Positions 1 to 8,458 of a stretch of DNA of 25,724 bases are shown here, one piece after another; the first letter of the stretch is position 1; every line of letters begins with the position of its first letter. The translations under genes were made by a program, and so were the position numbers. The DNA is from a virus. A model generated the notes under the pieces. It did no database searches. It saw nothing but the letters and a program-made list of their open reading frames with translations, and was not told the DNA's origin. Where the stretch lies: positions 1-25,724 of the IMG/VR virus record IMGVR_UViG_3300025314_000091; one strand, written 5' to 3'.

Positions 1-1124
1 AACTTATTGCAAGCCTGGATTTTTACCACCGGGGTGCCGCTGGTGTCTGTTACATCCGGGAAATTAGCCTGCGATACGGTGAATGTAGTAGCAGTTGGTA
101 TGCCGGTGACAACCATTGTGCCGTTAAAAAGATTCGTACCGCCGCTGAAACCGGAGATGTTTACGTCCCGGCCTGATTCGATATTGCAATCTGCGGCGCA
201 GGTGTAAGTTGTCACACCGCTGACTCTGGCGGCCTGCGTCAAGGAGATGGTGTTGGTGCCCACGGTTGCCGCCCCGGTTGTCGTTGTTCCCAATGGCGAT
301 GCTGCCGACAATGCTCCATTGATTTCGTGGGCCACGACTTTATAAGTGTAATTAACCGCGCCTCCAGTGACGCCAATGGGAGTAACCGTGGGAGTTCCAG
401 GAGTTGTCACCGCAGGATTTGCTCCACACTTCCACAGGACGATGCCTTGGCCGTTCTGCCAGTCTCCAGCAGCGGCGATGGCCGCTGTTGTTGAAGTTGC
501 CGTGCAAGTTCCCGTTGTCGAGGGCGGGTTCACGGTGGATGCGTAACCACCAAAGCACATGAGATTATGGCTCGGATTGGGGCCGCAAACAGTGACATTG
601 GCATTGTAGCGATTCACTCCAGTCCAAGTATTGTCGGTCGGCAGGAGATTGGTTCCACCCCCACTCGCTGATGCGCCTCCACCCTTGATTAGAACCGTGA
701 TGTTCCCAGGCGATGCAATGGTTGAAAGTGAAACACCGATGGTCTCGGCGGACGATGACGGTGATGACGAACAACGCACCAAGCCATCCGTTGCGGGACT
801 GATAGCGGCAAATTGCCCTTTGGCGCAAGCTCCATCAGTCACGGCGCTGAACTGACCGAGGATGCCAATGCGAACATTTTGCCCCGCCGCCGCAGCGGTT
901 CCCATTGCTACGCCAACCACCCCCGCAGTGTCCGCTATCGTGACCTCAATGATTTGTCCGGATGTGTTGAGCTTGACGATGTGCCCAATGGCAACGGCAG
1001 CCCCCGAAGTGTAGCTCTGGGATACACCAGCGAACTGATCGAGTTCAACGCCCCCATGCCGGGTCTGTGAAAACACAACCAGCGGCATCAATAATCCGAG
1101 TAGAAGTATCGAGGTCTTTTTCAT
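1..1124 (-). CDS. Exported fibre-like protein with signal peptide, 3' end cut by the window
   Basis: This is an open frame of 374 codons with no stop before the left edge, so the C-terminus is missing. It starts at ATG 1124 behind an AGGA Shine-Dalgarno. The N-terminus is a Sec-type signal peptide: MKKTS, then a Leu-rich core, then VVFSQ with a likely cut after VFS. Residues about 25-130 form a Gly/Ala/Val-rich beta-type stretch like small capsid-fibre or decoration domains. Next comes a TWTGVNRYN motif of the kind seen in phage tail fibres, then a fibronectin-III-like stretch near residues 240-280. It is the last leftward gene visible, just after the spike and a small one-helix protein. I infer a receptor-binding or surface-displayed fibre. 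The signal peptide is odd for a virion protein; a secreted adhesin is the alternative. The open frame is certain, the function is not. Confidence 0.7.
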   Translation of the reverse strand, partial: MKKTSILLLGLLMPLVVFSQTRHGGVELDQFAGVSQSYTSGAAVAIGHIVKLNTSGQIIEVTIADTAGVVGVAMGTAAAAGQNVRIGILGQFSAVTDGACAKGQFAAISPATDGLVRCSSSPSSSAETIGVSLSTIASPGNITVLIKGGGASASGGGTNLLPTDNTWTGVNRYNANVTVCGPNPSHNLMCFGGYASTVNPPSTTGTCTATSTTAAIAAAGDWQNGQGIVLWKCGANPAVTTPGTPTVTPIGVTGGAVNYTYKVVAHEINGALSAASPLGTTTTGAATVGTNTISLTQAARVSGVTTYTCAADCNIESGRDVNISGFSGGTNLFNGTMVVTGIPTATTFTVSQANFPDVTDTSGTPVVKIQACNK

Positions 1125-1164
1125 CGCAATCCTAAAGTACAATAAAGCTCTTTATAATACAAAG

Positions 1165-1485
1165 TCATTGACCTCTTGTGGTGCGTTCCAACAAGGCAAC
1201 CACATCTCGTTGCATTTGTGCATTGCCCTCGGCGACGCTTTTTAGAATATCGGTCTGGCGTTCTATAATGGTTCCCAACTGGTCAAAACGCCGTTCCCAG
1301 TGGAGTGGAAGAAAGTCGCCGGATGAAGAATTGGATTTTTTGCCGCCTCCATTGCGAAATTTGGCAAACAAAATTATCCCTTTCTCAAGAGACCACAACG
1401 CCAGTGCGGCCCCCGTGCCGTATTGCAGCCACGGAAAAGGTTCGTGGTATTCAACCGCCTGTTGAGCTAGTTGAAGGAGCGTCAT
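1165..1485 (-). CDS. Small one-helix protein with C-terminal coiled coil (holin-like or spanin-like candidate)
   Basis: A 106-residue protein beginning MTLLQLAQQAVEYHE. Its ATG overlaps the stop of the spike gene by one base (TGATG), which fixes the start and implies coupled translation. Residues about 20-45 form one hydrophobic stretch (WLQYGTGAALALW followed by GIILFAKF) that could cross a membrane, although a Lys and a Glu interrupt it. A Gly/Lys/Ser linker follows, then a charged amphipathic helix (about residues 65-106, including IIERQTDILKSVAEG) that could form a coiled coil. Single-helix phage proteins with such tails include holins and envelope-associated lysis proteins, but I see no endolysin beside it, so lysis is only a guess. 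It could equally be a fibre chaperone. Confidence 0.6.
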   Translation of the reverse strand: MTLLQLAQQAVEYHEPFPWLQYGTGAALALWSLEKGIILFAKFRNGGGKKSNSSSGDFLPLHWERRFDQLGTIIERQTDILKSVAEGNAQMQRDVVALLERTTRGQ

Positions 1486-3815
1486 CACCGTATCACCCTC
1501 CAATTCACGACAAGCCCCGTGGGAATTAGCGCGGCCCCCGTGGGATTGCAAACCCGCCAGTTCACGTTGTTCGTGCTCACGTAAGGGCTCAGAATGAGCT
1601 TCCCATCCGGTATGCTTGGCACGCTGGCATACGCCCACGCAATGCTATCCGTGGACAATGCATTCGCTGCGGCGGTTGTAACGACAGTAGGGCAAGCTCC
1701 GGCGGATACGGACGAACTCCCAAGCGCCGATGTCCCACTCGCAATGATAACCGGGACCGTGCCTGACACATTTTGAAGCGTCTGCACGCGGTTTCCTGTG
1801 GCGGCGGCGGAGGTCAGCACGACACTGTTCGCACCGCTGTTCCAAACAATTGGCGCGGTACTTTCAGGGAAGATGACACCATCCGCCGCGATTGTCGTGC
1901 CCCTGAATGTGGTGTTGGTATAGCTTGATGATCCTGGTGCTCCGGTCGTCTCGGGAAAGGTAATTGCCGGGCCTGTTGCGCCGGAACGGTAGACATATCC
2001 GTTTGAAAAAGGATTACTCAAGGACGAATTGTTGCTTAGCCCCAAGGCAATCACTCTCGCTCCACCCTGCTGCTTAATGAATTGAGAGATGGATGCATTG
2101 CTGTTGACAATTTCAGCACCATCAATGTGCAAGTATTCGGCGTTCCCAGTACTGCTACCGATAGTGATAATCTGGGCCGGAACGGCCCCAGAGGAGCAAT
2201 TATTGACGAATTGCGCATCAAAAATGCTCATTCGCCCGCGATTGAGAACAATCCAATCGTTAGATGTACAGCCGGTAGGGGTTCCCGCGATGGCCTCAAA
2301 GTGCGGACTGTACATGGTGATGTGGCCATCATTTTGGACAAGTTGACAGGAGTCAAAGCTGGGGGCATACATCTTAAGATGACTGCCGTTGTCCAGTGTA
2401 AAGCAGTTTACAGGCATGGCGAGAAGGTTGCTGCCTAGCTTAATTCGGTCAAAGGTGACATTTTCACTGCCGCCAGCGACGCTTGCAGGGAACACGATGT
2501 TTTGATCATTATTCATAATCGCCGAGTTCCGTACTGTCCATGTCATGCAATTATCTGATTGCAAAATCCCATAGTAGAAACCTTCAATATCCAAGCCTTC
2601 TAGAATGGCCCCCTCGCACCCATTCGCTCCTCCCATCACGACTCCCTGCGCGGTGCCTGATGCTGGTCCTAAAAGGACGATGTTGCGCAGGCCGCTTCCA
2701 TAAAACTGCTGGCTGCCGTTGCGGGGAGAAATGGAACCAAGCCCTCCCATGCCTGGATTGAAGGTAATAGCTGCACCACTTGTGGCCGTATAGTGGATAC
2801 AAGTGGCATTTGGCGTCCCTGCTAACAGCACTGGTTTCTGGTTTATACCAAACACAATGGGTGTTGTGAATTCAACACAAGACCCATCGCTGCTTGGCGT
2901 GATAACAATGGTCCCACCTGCGGGTGGCAGATCAGCGTAAGCAGCGTTTACCTTCGCCCCTATGTCCGCCCCCGTAAAATTCTCGGCATAGCGTGTTTCT
3001 TGAAACACCGATGCGGTAAGGATGCCAGCGGAAATGTTCCAGCGCAGTGCTGGCGATCCCAAGCTCTGCGCCCCGCTTGCCGCTGGGAGCAGGCCGCCTC
3101 CAAGCGTGAGAGCATAGTTCCCAATGGTGGTTTGGTTAGCATTGGGATTCTTGACCAATGCGTCACCGACAACCGTCGTAAGAACCACGTTTCCACCGTT
3201 CATCACGATGCATCGTCCTGATTGCGCAATAGTGAAGGTAACGGTCGTGGTGTTAGCATCAGTCAAGATAACGGTATCAGGATAAAGAACTTGGCCCAGC
3301 GTCGTGGAGCATTGTGCGATGACGTTGGGGTCGCCGAAATTATGTAGAATCGTCCACGTCAGCGCATTCGCGGCCTGTGTGTGAACGTAAGACTTAGCTC
3401 CAAGGATATAGTTGGATGCAAGAGGTGTTATATTTATGGGTGTCGCTGCCGAAAGATCGAATGTTGCGGACTCGATCCTGTAGTCAGCGCAACGATATTG
3501 AGCGGATTTCACGAAAATACAGACACGATAAAAGGTCCCGGATGGTGTGATATAGTCGTTACGAATGATGTTTCCGCTGATTGCCCCGCTGCCATTGGGG
3601 ACGAATTTTTTGACGGGATCGGCGTTGATGCTAGATGACACGATACGCGGGATGAATCCCCCAAAACCGCGCAGCTCGAATTGGACATAGGTGTTTTGGG
3701 AGACAATGGCCGTGTTGCTTACATCACGCAGACTCCCGCTCACTGCCGCTGTTTGTGCGGGCATCAAGACAGGGAATAGGAGCATTAACGCTAAAAATGG
3801 AATGAGCCTCTTCAT
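1485..3815 (-). CDS. Tail spike-like beta-helix protein with Sec signal peptide
   Basis: A 776-residue protein. The N-terminus reads MKRLIPFLALMLLF then PVLMPAQT: basic n-region, long hydrophobic core and a plausible cleavage site near PAQ, hence a Sec signal peptide. About residues 25-270 are Thr/Val/Asn-rich beta structure. From roughly residue 285, ADIGAKVNAAYADLPPAGG followed by TIVI matches the start of the pectate-lyase-like right-handed beta-helix found in phage spikes and family-28-related hydrolases. The next 300 residues have the short Asn/Gly-rich turns typical of that fold. Several Cys residues are present. The C-terminus (about 620-776) looks like a trimerisation or fibre tip. 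The gene is coupled upstream by ATGA to a 56-codon gene and downstream by TGATG. The likely role is receptor binding or polysaccharide degradation. The export signal is unusual for a particle component and leaves a secreted enzyme possible. Confidence 0.75.
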   Translation of the reverse strand: MKRLIPFLALMLLFPVLMPAQTAAVSGSLRDVSNTAIVSQNTYVQFELRGFGGFIPRIVSSSINADPVKKFVPNGSGAISGNIIRNDYITPSGTFYRVCIFVKSAQYRCADYRIESATFDLSAATPINITPLASNYILGAKSYVHTQAANALTWTILHNFGDPNVIAQCSTTLGQVLYPDTVILTDANTTTVTFTIAQSGRCIVMNGGNVVLTTVVGDALVKNPNANQTTIGNYALTLGGGLLPAASGAQSLGSPALRWNISAGILTASVFQETRYAENFTGADIGAKVNAAYADLPPAGGTIVITPSSDGSCVEFTTPIVFGINQKPVLLAGTPNATCIHYTATSGAAITFNPGMGGLGSISPRNGSQQFYGSGLRNIVLLGPASGTAQGVVMGGANGCEGAILEGLDIEGFYYGILQSDNCMTWTVRNSAIMNNDQNIVFPASVAGGSENVTFDRIKLGSNLLAMPVNCFTLDNGSHLKMYAPSFDSCQLVQNDGHITMYSPHFEAIAGTPTGCTSNDWIVLNRGRMSIFDAQFVNNCSSGAVPAQIITIGSSTGNAEYLHIDGAEIVNSNASISQFIKQQGGARVIALGLSNNSSLSNPFSNGYVYRSGATGPAITFPETTGAPGSSSYTNTTFRGTTIAADGVIFPESTAPIVWNSGANSVVLTSAAATGNRVQTLQNVSGTVPVIIASGTSALGSSSVSAGACPTVVTTAAANALSTDSIAWAYASVPSIPDGKLILSPYVSTNNVNWRVCNPTGAALIPTGLVVNWRVIR

Positions 3816-3982
3816 TTCTTGAGCTTCCTTGCCGTGCCAGCTTTCACAAAATGAGTGCCGCCAGTCTTATCATTGCGGCAAATATAGTGCATCCGTCCAT
3901 CTTTGCCAGTGATGCAGTGGGTAACAACACCCTTGGAAGAGCCGTTGAATACCAAACGATCACCGGGAGTAATAGAAGACAT
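3812..3982 (-). CDS. Small 56-residue basic protein of unknown function
   Basis: A short gene filling the gap between the large ejection-type gene and the spike. It starts at ATG 3982, five bases after the upstream stop, with a GGTCGGCGG purine stretch ahead of it. It ends in TGA overlapping the spike ATG as ATGA. The protein starts MSSITPGDRLVFNGSSKG and ends TARKLKK. It contains HCITGKDGRMHYICRND with two Cys, and looks like a compact beta-rich (SH3-like) domain. Exact packing on both sides and coupling to the spike argue that it is real. It might act in spike attachment or folding, but nothing in the sequence proves that. Confidence 0.7.
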   Translation of the reverse strand: MSSITPGDRLVFNGSSKGVVTHCITGKDGRMHYICRNDKTGGTHFVKAGTARKLKK

Positions 3983-3987
3983 AGGCT

Positions 3988-5610
3988 TCACCGCCGACCT
4001 TCCTTTTCAGAATCCCTAGCATTTGCGTGCAAGCGGCCAATGAGCACGGCAGCACGGGGACTACTAGGGCCGATAGTTAGGAACTTACGCAGCAGGCCGC
4101 GCCCCGCTTTGTTTGCCAAGTTGCGTGCGATAAGATATGCGGCTGTCCCCGCTGCCCCCGCTGCTAACGGCGAGACATAGGCTCCAAAGCCAGCAATCCC
4201 ACCGTACATGGTGCCCGCGCCCATCTGCCGAAGACGAGCAGGAAAACTTTTATCCAAATGCGCACGATCAAGCATTTCCGCGACGCTCACGATTTCCTTA
4301 GCTCCCTCTTTGCCAAACGCCTGTTCCAGGCGGGTTGCGCCAGTTTTACCCACGGGGGTCTGCGACATCTTGCGCACACTACTCAAAAACGCCCGTGAAT
4401 TGATTTCCTGTGGGCGTGATTTTACACCGCGAGGAGTGGATGATTCTTGTAGTCCTTTAGTAGCCTTGGATAGCTTCTGTTCAAATTCATTGACAGCATA
4501 CCCGCGTCCCACTAGAGAGTTGGCGTCTGAAAACATGTCTAATAGCTCCGGACGGTCCGCAATCTCGAAGAGCGCCGGTATGTCATCTTCAACTCTTGAA
4601 AGCGCCTTTTCCAAGGCGACATGTTCCTCAGCCGTTATTTGTCTTCCGCTGTTGCGAACGTTCTGAATGCGCTGACGTTCACTCTGTAATTGAATGAAAG
4701 TATCTTTTAATTCAAGAGGTTCCAATTCCCGCTCAATGGTTTTATACAACCTTCCAGCCTGGCGCCGAAACGAATTCCCCGCACCGCGAACATCCTCAAT
4801 GAAATTGGCGGCTCCCCTTCCTATTCTCGCGGCTGGCGCGCCAGATTTACGAGCTTCCCGCACCGCGATGTCGCTAATTGCTTGCCGTGCAGCCTGCGGA
4901 ACGATCTTGGTTTTCATCCGTTTAATTGGTTTGCCTATAAGCGGCACGTCTTCGAGCAAACTTTCGAGCGTTGCTGTCTTGGTCAATGGAGATATCATTC
5001 CCTTGGTTGCTGGGAAAGGCTTTCCAGCAATTTGCAGACCTCTTTGGGCACCCGTTTGGGCACCTTTGCGCAATAACCCCAACCCCAACCCCAGCGTTGC
5101 AACCTGCGTTAAACCCGATGTGACACCCCGCGCTGCCTGCTCGAAGTCCTTACTGCGATACCCCTCGGCGACATCGCCAAGGGCCTTCACTGCGGGCGGA
5201 CCCACAAGCGGTACTTCAGACAGAACACGTAGAATTCCCGCTCGCGGGTTTTGCGTCATTTCTCGCTTGGCTATGGAGATAGCTTCCCGGCGAGGGTGCC
5301 CAAAAAGACCTTCAAAGAGTTCCGCTGCTGCCTTGGTGCCCAAAAACGGGACAGCGGATTTCGCAACTAAGCCGCCTACATGAAGCAGTCCCCGGCCCAG
5401 GTCTCGGACTGGAGTACTTGTCTCTGGGATGCCGAGTCCCTCCGCAATGCCTAACACAGCACCACGAGCGATGGATGGGTCCTCTTGCGCCGGTTGTTGC
5501 AGCTTCATATCCTCTCTGAGCACGGCGGTTATATCATCATCCGACATGGACGCCGGAAACACCACGACGCGGCCATCAGGAAGCTGCACGTTCTTGTCTT
5601 GACCAGCCAT
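3988..5610 (-). CDS. Large ejection-type internal virion protein
   Basis: A 540-residue protein. I take the start at MAGQDKNVQLPDGR (5610), seven bases after the previous stop, rather than an upstream in-frame ATG. Residues about 7-35 read LPDGRVVVFPASMSDDDI, a short module (DG, hydrophobic, FP, M/S-D-x-x-I) that recurs at the N-terminus of phage ejection and internal virion proteins. Ala/Gly/Leu-rich hydrophobic segments follow (about 45-190, for instance VATLGLGLGLLRKGA). Residues about 250-400 form a charged helical region. A second hydrophobic Ala/Gly-rich segment lies near residues 470-510. This pattern suits a protein that leaves the capsid and inserts into the envelope during DNA delivery, like P22 gp16 or T7 gp16-type proteins. 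No lytic transglycosylase motif is visible. It lies between another internal protein and the spike, as in P22-like gene orders. Confidence 0.6.
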   Translation of the reverse strand: MAGQDKNVQLPDGRVVVFPASMSDDDITAVLREDMKLQQPAQEDPSIARGAVLGIAEGLGIPETSTPVRDLGRGLLHVGGLVAKSAVPFLGTKAAAELFEGLFGHPRREAISIAKREMTQNPRAGILRVLSEVPLVGPPAVKALGDVAEGYRSKDFEQAARGVTSGLTQVATLGLGLGLLRKGAQTGAQRGLQIAGKPFPATKGMISPLTKTATLESLLEDVPLIGKPIKRMKTKIVPQAARQAISDIAVREARKSGAPAARIGRGAANFIEDVRGAGNSFRRQAGRLYKTIERELEPLELKDTFIQLQSERQRIQNVRNSGRQITAEEHVALEKALSRVEDDIPALFEIADRPELLDMFSDANSLVGRGYAVNEFEQKLSKATKGLQESSTPRGVKSRPQEINSRAFLSSVRKMSQTPVGKTGATRLEQAFGKEGAKEIVSVAEMLDRAHLDKSFPARLRQMGAGTMYGGIAGFGAYVSPLAAGAAGTAAYLIARNLANKAGRGLLRKFLTIGPSSPRAAVLIGRLHANARDSEKEGRR

Positions 5611-5617
5611 TATTAGA

Positions 5618-7162
5618 TCACTCAACCCTGCCGGGCATCGGCTCAACTTTGCCGGTGCTGGGGTTATATTGGTGAGTCGGCTTTGGGGTGTTGGCAGGCG
5701 CGGATGCGCGTCCGGGAAACGAACTGCGTCCCAAAATTTGCTGAATCTGTCCCAGGACAGTTTGTTCCATCAACCTCAACCGCTGTAGGTTCCAATCGCG
5801 GGTGCGGTCTGGATTAGGCGAGAACTGCGCGATACGCTTCAGTTCTGCTTCATTTATCTGCGCACCAGAACGTTCACGAAGCTGACGGTCTTGCAAACTC
5901 AGCATGATCGCACGCATGGTCATCACGCGAGGGGGCACCCCAAGAATGGACTCCCTTTTCGAACCAGCCACCGCAGCTCGGGTCTGCGCAAAGGGACCGG
6001 ATATGACGCCAAGATATCCAGAGTTTTCCTCGGCCAACTTCTTGCTAACCCGGATGTCCGACAGAATAGTCGCATACAAATCGAGCTTTGCTTGCGAGGT
6101 GCTGGGTAGTTTGCGCAGCCCCTTGGGTTGCAGCTCCCACACAGTTTTGGCGCGAATATCGGCCAAATCTTCATCATCCGTCGGCACAATGGCGCTTGGA
6201 TTCCAGCCCTCGGTGTTGAGCTTTGGCGGTATTTGATTTGCATCGAATTGCAGGTCACTCAATGGCACTGCTGCCCGTGGCACTGAAGTCCCGGCGGTTG
6301 ACCGGCTGCGCGATGGTACATTCACCGATGAGGAAGTTGTGATCTTGGGGACGCGGAACATTTGACCACGGTTGTCGAACACAACTATTTCCCCGGTTGA
6401 AAGCGTTTCCTTGCGCATCGGATAGAAAGGACGGATGTCTTTTAAATTGCCCTTGCGATCACGTATAGCTTGGACAAACTCACTATCTGGCAAGGACTTG
6501 CTGCTACTCAGCCCTTTTGCAGCTTCGGTGGGCAAAATTTCTCCTCTAACATCCGCGCTATCGATCTCACGCCGTGCAACAAGGGCGCTGATTTCATCGC
6601 CAAGGGGCTTTACGGAACCACTTAATATCGCTTCGATCCTTGCCATTCCCAAGCGAGCCTTTTCGTTGGGCGTCTGTTCCCCAAGATCGGGAAGGATTCC
6701 CGCAAAACCACCCTCGGGACCATCCTCAAGAAACTTGGTTTGCAAGTCAAGCAATCTGGCGCGGCGTTCGTGTTCCTGCCGTGTTCGTTGTTCCGCATCC
6801 TGCGCAATGCCAAGGCGTGCTCGATTCTCGGCGGCGTCTTGAACCTTCAGTTGGCGTCCAAATTGGCGCTCCTCGCGGTCTTCCTCGGCTTGCCTCGCCG
6901 CGCCGAATCCCCCAAGGAACTGCGCCGCGAAGCCTGGGGCGGCAAGTCCTGTTGATGACGGCGGAGCAGCGGCAGCTCCGGCGGCGGCACCTTGAAGAAT
7001 CGGTGCCACGTATTGTTGAAAACGGCTGGGCAGCGGCGGCGCAGGGCCTTTTACTTGAACCGGCAAGCCGCCGATATTCTCCGTGGACACAGGTTGCGCA
7101 CCCATACGCCCGCCAAATATGAATCTACCAAGCGAACCAATCTTGCTAGCTGCGTCGCACAT
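5618..7162 (-). CDS. Internal virion (ejection-type) protein, Ala/Gly-rich with coiled coil
   Basis: A 514-residue protein if translation starts at MCDAASKIGSLG (7162), overlapping the upstream stop by 17 bases. An earlier ATG at 7198 and a later one at 7105 (MGAQPVSTEN) are possible, and none has a strong Shine-Dalgarno. I favour 7162 because the two genes before it also begin Met-Cys. After a Gly/Pro-rich start come an Ala/Gly stretch (GAAAGAAAAPPSSTG) and a highly charged coiled coil (about residues 85-150, including RQAEEDREERQFGRQLK). A mixed C-terminal half follows, with helical repeats and the Pro-rich tail NTPKPTHQYNPSTGKVEP. Position and composition resemble phage ejection proteins such as P22 gp20-type, but no family is proven by sequence alone. 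Confidence 0.6.
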   Translation of the reverse strand: MCDAASKIGSLGRFIFGGRMGAQPVSTENIGGLPVQVKGPAPPLPSRFQQYVAPILQGAAAGAAAAPPSSTGLAAPGFAAQFLGGFGAARQAEEDREERQFGRQLKVQDAAENRARLGIAQDAEQRTRQEHERRARLLDLQTKFLEDGPEGGFAGILPDLGEQTPNEKARLGMARIEAILSGSVKPLGDEISALVARREIDSADVRGEILPTEAAKGLSSSKSLPDSEFVQAIRDRKGNLKDIRPFYPMRKETLSTGEIVVFDNRGQMFRVPKITTSSSVNVPSRSRSTAGTSVPRAAVPLSDLQFDANQIPPKLNTEGWNPSAIVPTDDEDLADIRAKTVWELQPKGLRKLPSTSQAKLDLYATILSDIRVSKKLAEENSGYLGVISGPFAQTRAAVAGSKRESILGVPPRVMTMRAIMLSLQDRQLRERSGAQINEAELKRIAQFSPNPDRTRDWNLQRLRLMEQTVLGQIQQILGRSSFPGRASAPANTPKPTHQYNPSTGKVEPMPGRVE

Positions 7163-7514
7163 CAGCGGTATGGCGAGAATCCGCCCCCCCAGAAACATAA
7201 GGCACCACGCTTTGATAATCCTGTTCGGATAGCATCTTGGCTAAGATGGACTGCATGAGAGGACTGCCAAGATCAATGGAGTCATTCATAATCTCCATCT
7301 GGGACTGAGGAGATTGCCGTGGCGGCTGGTTAAGCCCCTCGAATCCACCGCCACCACTGAATCCTTTCAAGAACTTGCCAAAAGTCGTGGGAACTCTCCG
7401 TGTGGATGGCGCGGTGCTAAAATCGGGAGTCGGCTGACCCGGCAATACCGCTGGATTGTTTGCGCCAGCGAAGAATTCAGGCGCCGGTTGTCGTTTTGTC
7501 AAGCCAAAGCACAT
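7146..7514 (-). CDS. Small Met-Cys virion-associated protein, unknown
   Basis: A 122-residue protein starting MCFGLTKRQPAPEFF. Its ATG overlaps the previous stop as TAATG, which fixes the start. It is Pro/Gly-rich and probably disordered for the first 70 residues (FLKGFSGGGGFEGL), followed by a short helical part (MQSILAKMLSEQDYQSVV). Its 3' end overlaps the next gene. It is the second of three consecutive proteins beginning Met-Cys. Its place among ejection-type proteins suggests a minor internal or tail component. No recognisable domain. Confidence 0.6.
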   Translation of the reverse strand: MCFGLTKRQPAPEFFAGANNPAVLPGQPTPDFSTAPSTRRVPTTFGKFLKGFSGGGGFEGLNQPPRQSPQSQMEIMNDSIDLGSPLMQSILAKMLSEQDYQSVVPYVSGGADSRHTADVRRS

Positions 7515-8011
7515 TAAGCTAATCCTATCAATCCACTAAGAGCGCCGCCAAGTATCCCACCCCACGGGCTATTCGCCTGTGGCATCTGAAGAATGCTGGC
7601 ATTTCCTTGCTGCGCGCCGGTTAAATAACCAAGGGGATTGGCAAGACCAGCGGCGCGTGCTCTAGCTTCCTCGTCCAACAAGAGACCTTGCAGCAATTGA
7701 TCGTCGAATGCGCGGCCACGTCTTGTGTCAAAATCAGCGAGCGTCTGTTCTTTAAAGCCGGAGGGCAACGCGGAGCCGAATCTGTTAAGGCGGGAGTTGA
7801 GTTGTGCTTGCTGCGGCGCCAGCGAGCGGGCGAGTGAGCCACCAGAGTAGTCTGTATATTCTTTCAGGAATGGGAGCCCGCCCTCGACGCGAGACTTAAG
7901 GTAAGGAATCTTGAACGCATCCTGCGCCTTACCGGAGCCAACTAAATACTTGGACAAGTCCGATTGAGACTTAGCCGCGTCTTTTTGCTGTCGTGAAGGT
8001 CCACCGCACAT
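7514..8011 (-). CDS. Small internal virion/ejection-type protein beginning MCGG
   Basis: A 165-residue protein, start 8011 behind GAGGTAATATC (good Shine-Dalgarno), nine bases after the previous stop. It begins MCGGPSRQQKDAAKSQSDL. The middle is polar and helical (SLAPQQAQLNSRLNRFGS), and it ends in a Gly/Leu-rich hydrophobic tail (WGGILGGALSGLIGLA) that could insert in a membrane. The Met-Cys start and amphipathic tail recall T7 gp14-like and P22 gp7-like small ejection proteins. That assignment is inference from composition and position. Confidence 0.6.
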   Translation of the reverse strand: MCGGPSRQQKDAAKSQSDLSKYLVGSGKAQDAFKIPYLKSRVEGGLPFLKEYTDYSGGSLARSLAPQQAQLNSRLNRFGSALPSGFKEQTLADFDTRRGRAFDDQLLQGLLLDEEARARAAGLANPLGYLTGAQQGNASILQMPQANSPWGGILGGALSGLIGLA

Positions 8012-8020
8012 GATATTACC

Positions 8021-8458
8021 TCACAGTCGAACCATGTGGCGATGTGCCTCAACAGCGCCAATTCTTGCAAGAAATTTCTCCCACCTATTCGACGCATCGG
8101 GCGCGACGTACACGAATGCATCAAACCCCCGTCCCCCAGCATCCTCAATATAATGCTTCATGCGGTTGTAGAGCAAGTCGCTGCCAGCGAGAGCGTCGCG
8201 GATTGCCGCCCGGTCGCTTGGGTTTGGGTTGCCAACGTGAAACAGTGGAATATCGAATCTCACGACAGCTCCGCTCAGCGCGATAACTTCGCCAGCTTCA
8301 TTGCGAACAGCATAAACACGCTGATAGCTTCCAAGATTTGCTAATCGTTCCCCAAACTCCTTCTCCGCAAAGCGCATAATAGCCTCGAACAGCGCGAGGT
8401 CCTTCGCCTCACCCGTGCCAACGTTCCATTCAAGGGGATCGATTCTAATGGTATCCAT
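8021..8458 (-). CDS. Unknown 145-residue virion-region protein (possibly acetyltransferase-like fold)
   Basis: The likely start is MDTIRIDPLEWNVG at 8458, which overlaps the end of the fibronectin-type gene by 14 bases; longer upstream extensions read like out-of-frame sequence. The fold seems mixed alpha/beta: RVYAVRNEAGEVIALSGAVV (two strands), a helix around RAAIRDALAGSDLLYNRMKH, then FDAFVYVAPDASNRWEKFLA and GAVEAHRHMVRL. The strand-helix-strand order with a final 'F-x-x-x-G-A' segment is faintly like GNAT acetyltransferases. I cannot see the acetyl-CoA-binding loop, so I leave the function open. It sits between a fibronectin-III protein and the first ejection-type gene. Confidence 0.55.
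   Translation of the reverse strand: MDTIRIDPLEWNVGTGEAKDLALFEAIMRFAEKEFGERLANLGSYQRVYAVRNEAGEVIALSGAVVRFDIPLFHVGNPNPSDRAAIRDALAGSDLLYNRMKHYIEDAGGRGFDAFVYVAPDASNRWEKFLARIGAVEAHRHMVRL

Noticed and set aside
1142-1155. ATAAAG-CT-CTTTAT palindrome upstream of the last gene as terminator or operator
   Set aside because: Loop of two bases and A/T-only arms; too common in such sequence and no convincing promoter beside it.
4694-5383. 229-codon plus-strand open frame
   Set aside because: Antisense to the ejection-type protein; low-complexity composition and no Shine-Dalgarno.
8021-8458. GNAT acetyltransferase
   Set aside because: Strand order is suggestive but the acetyl-CoA-binding loop is not visible, so kept as unknown.
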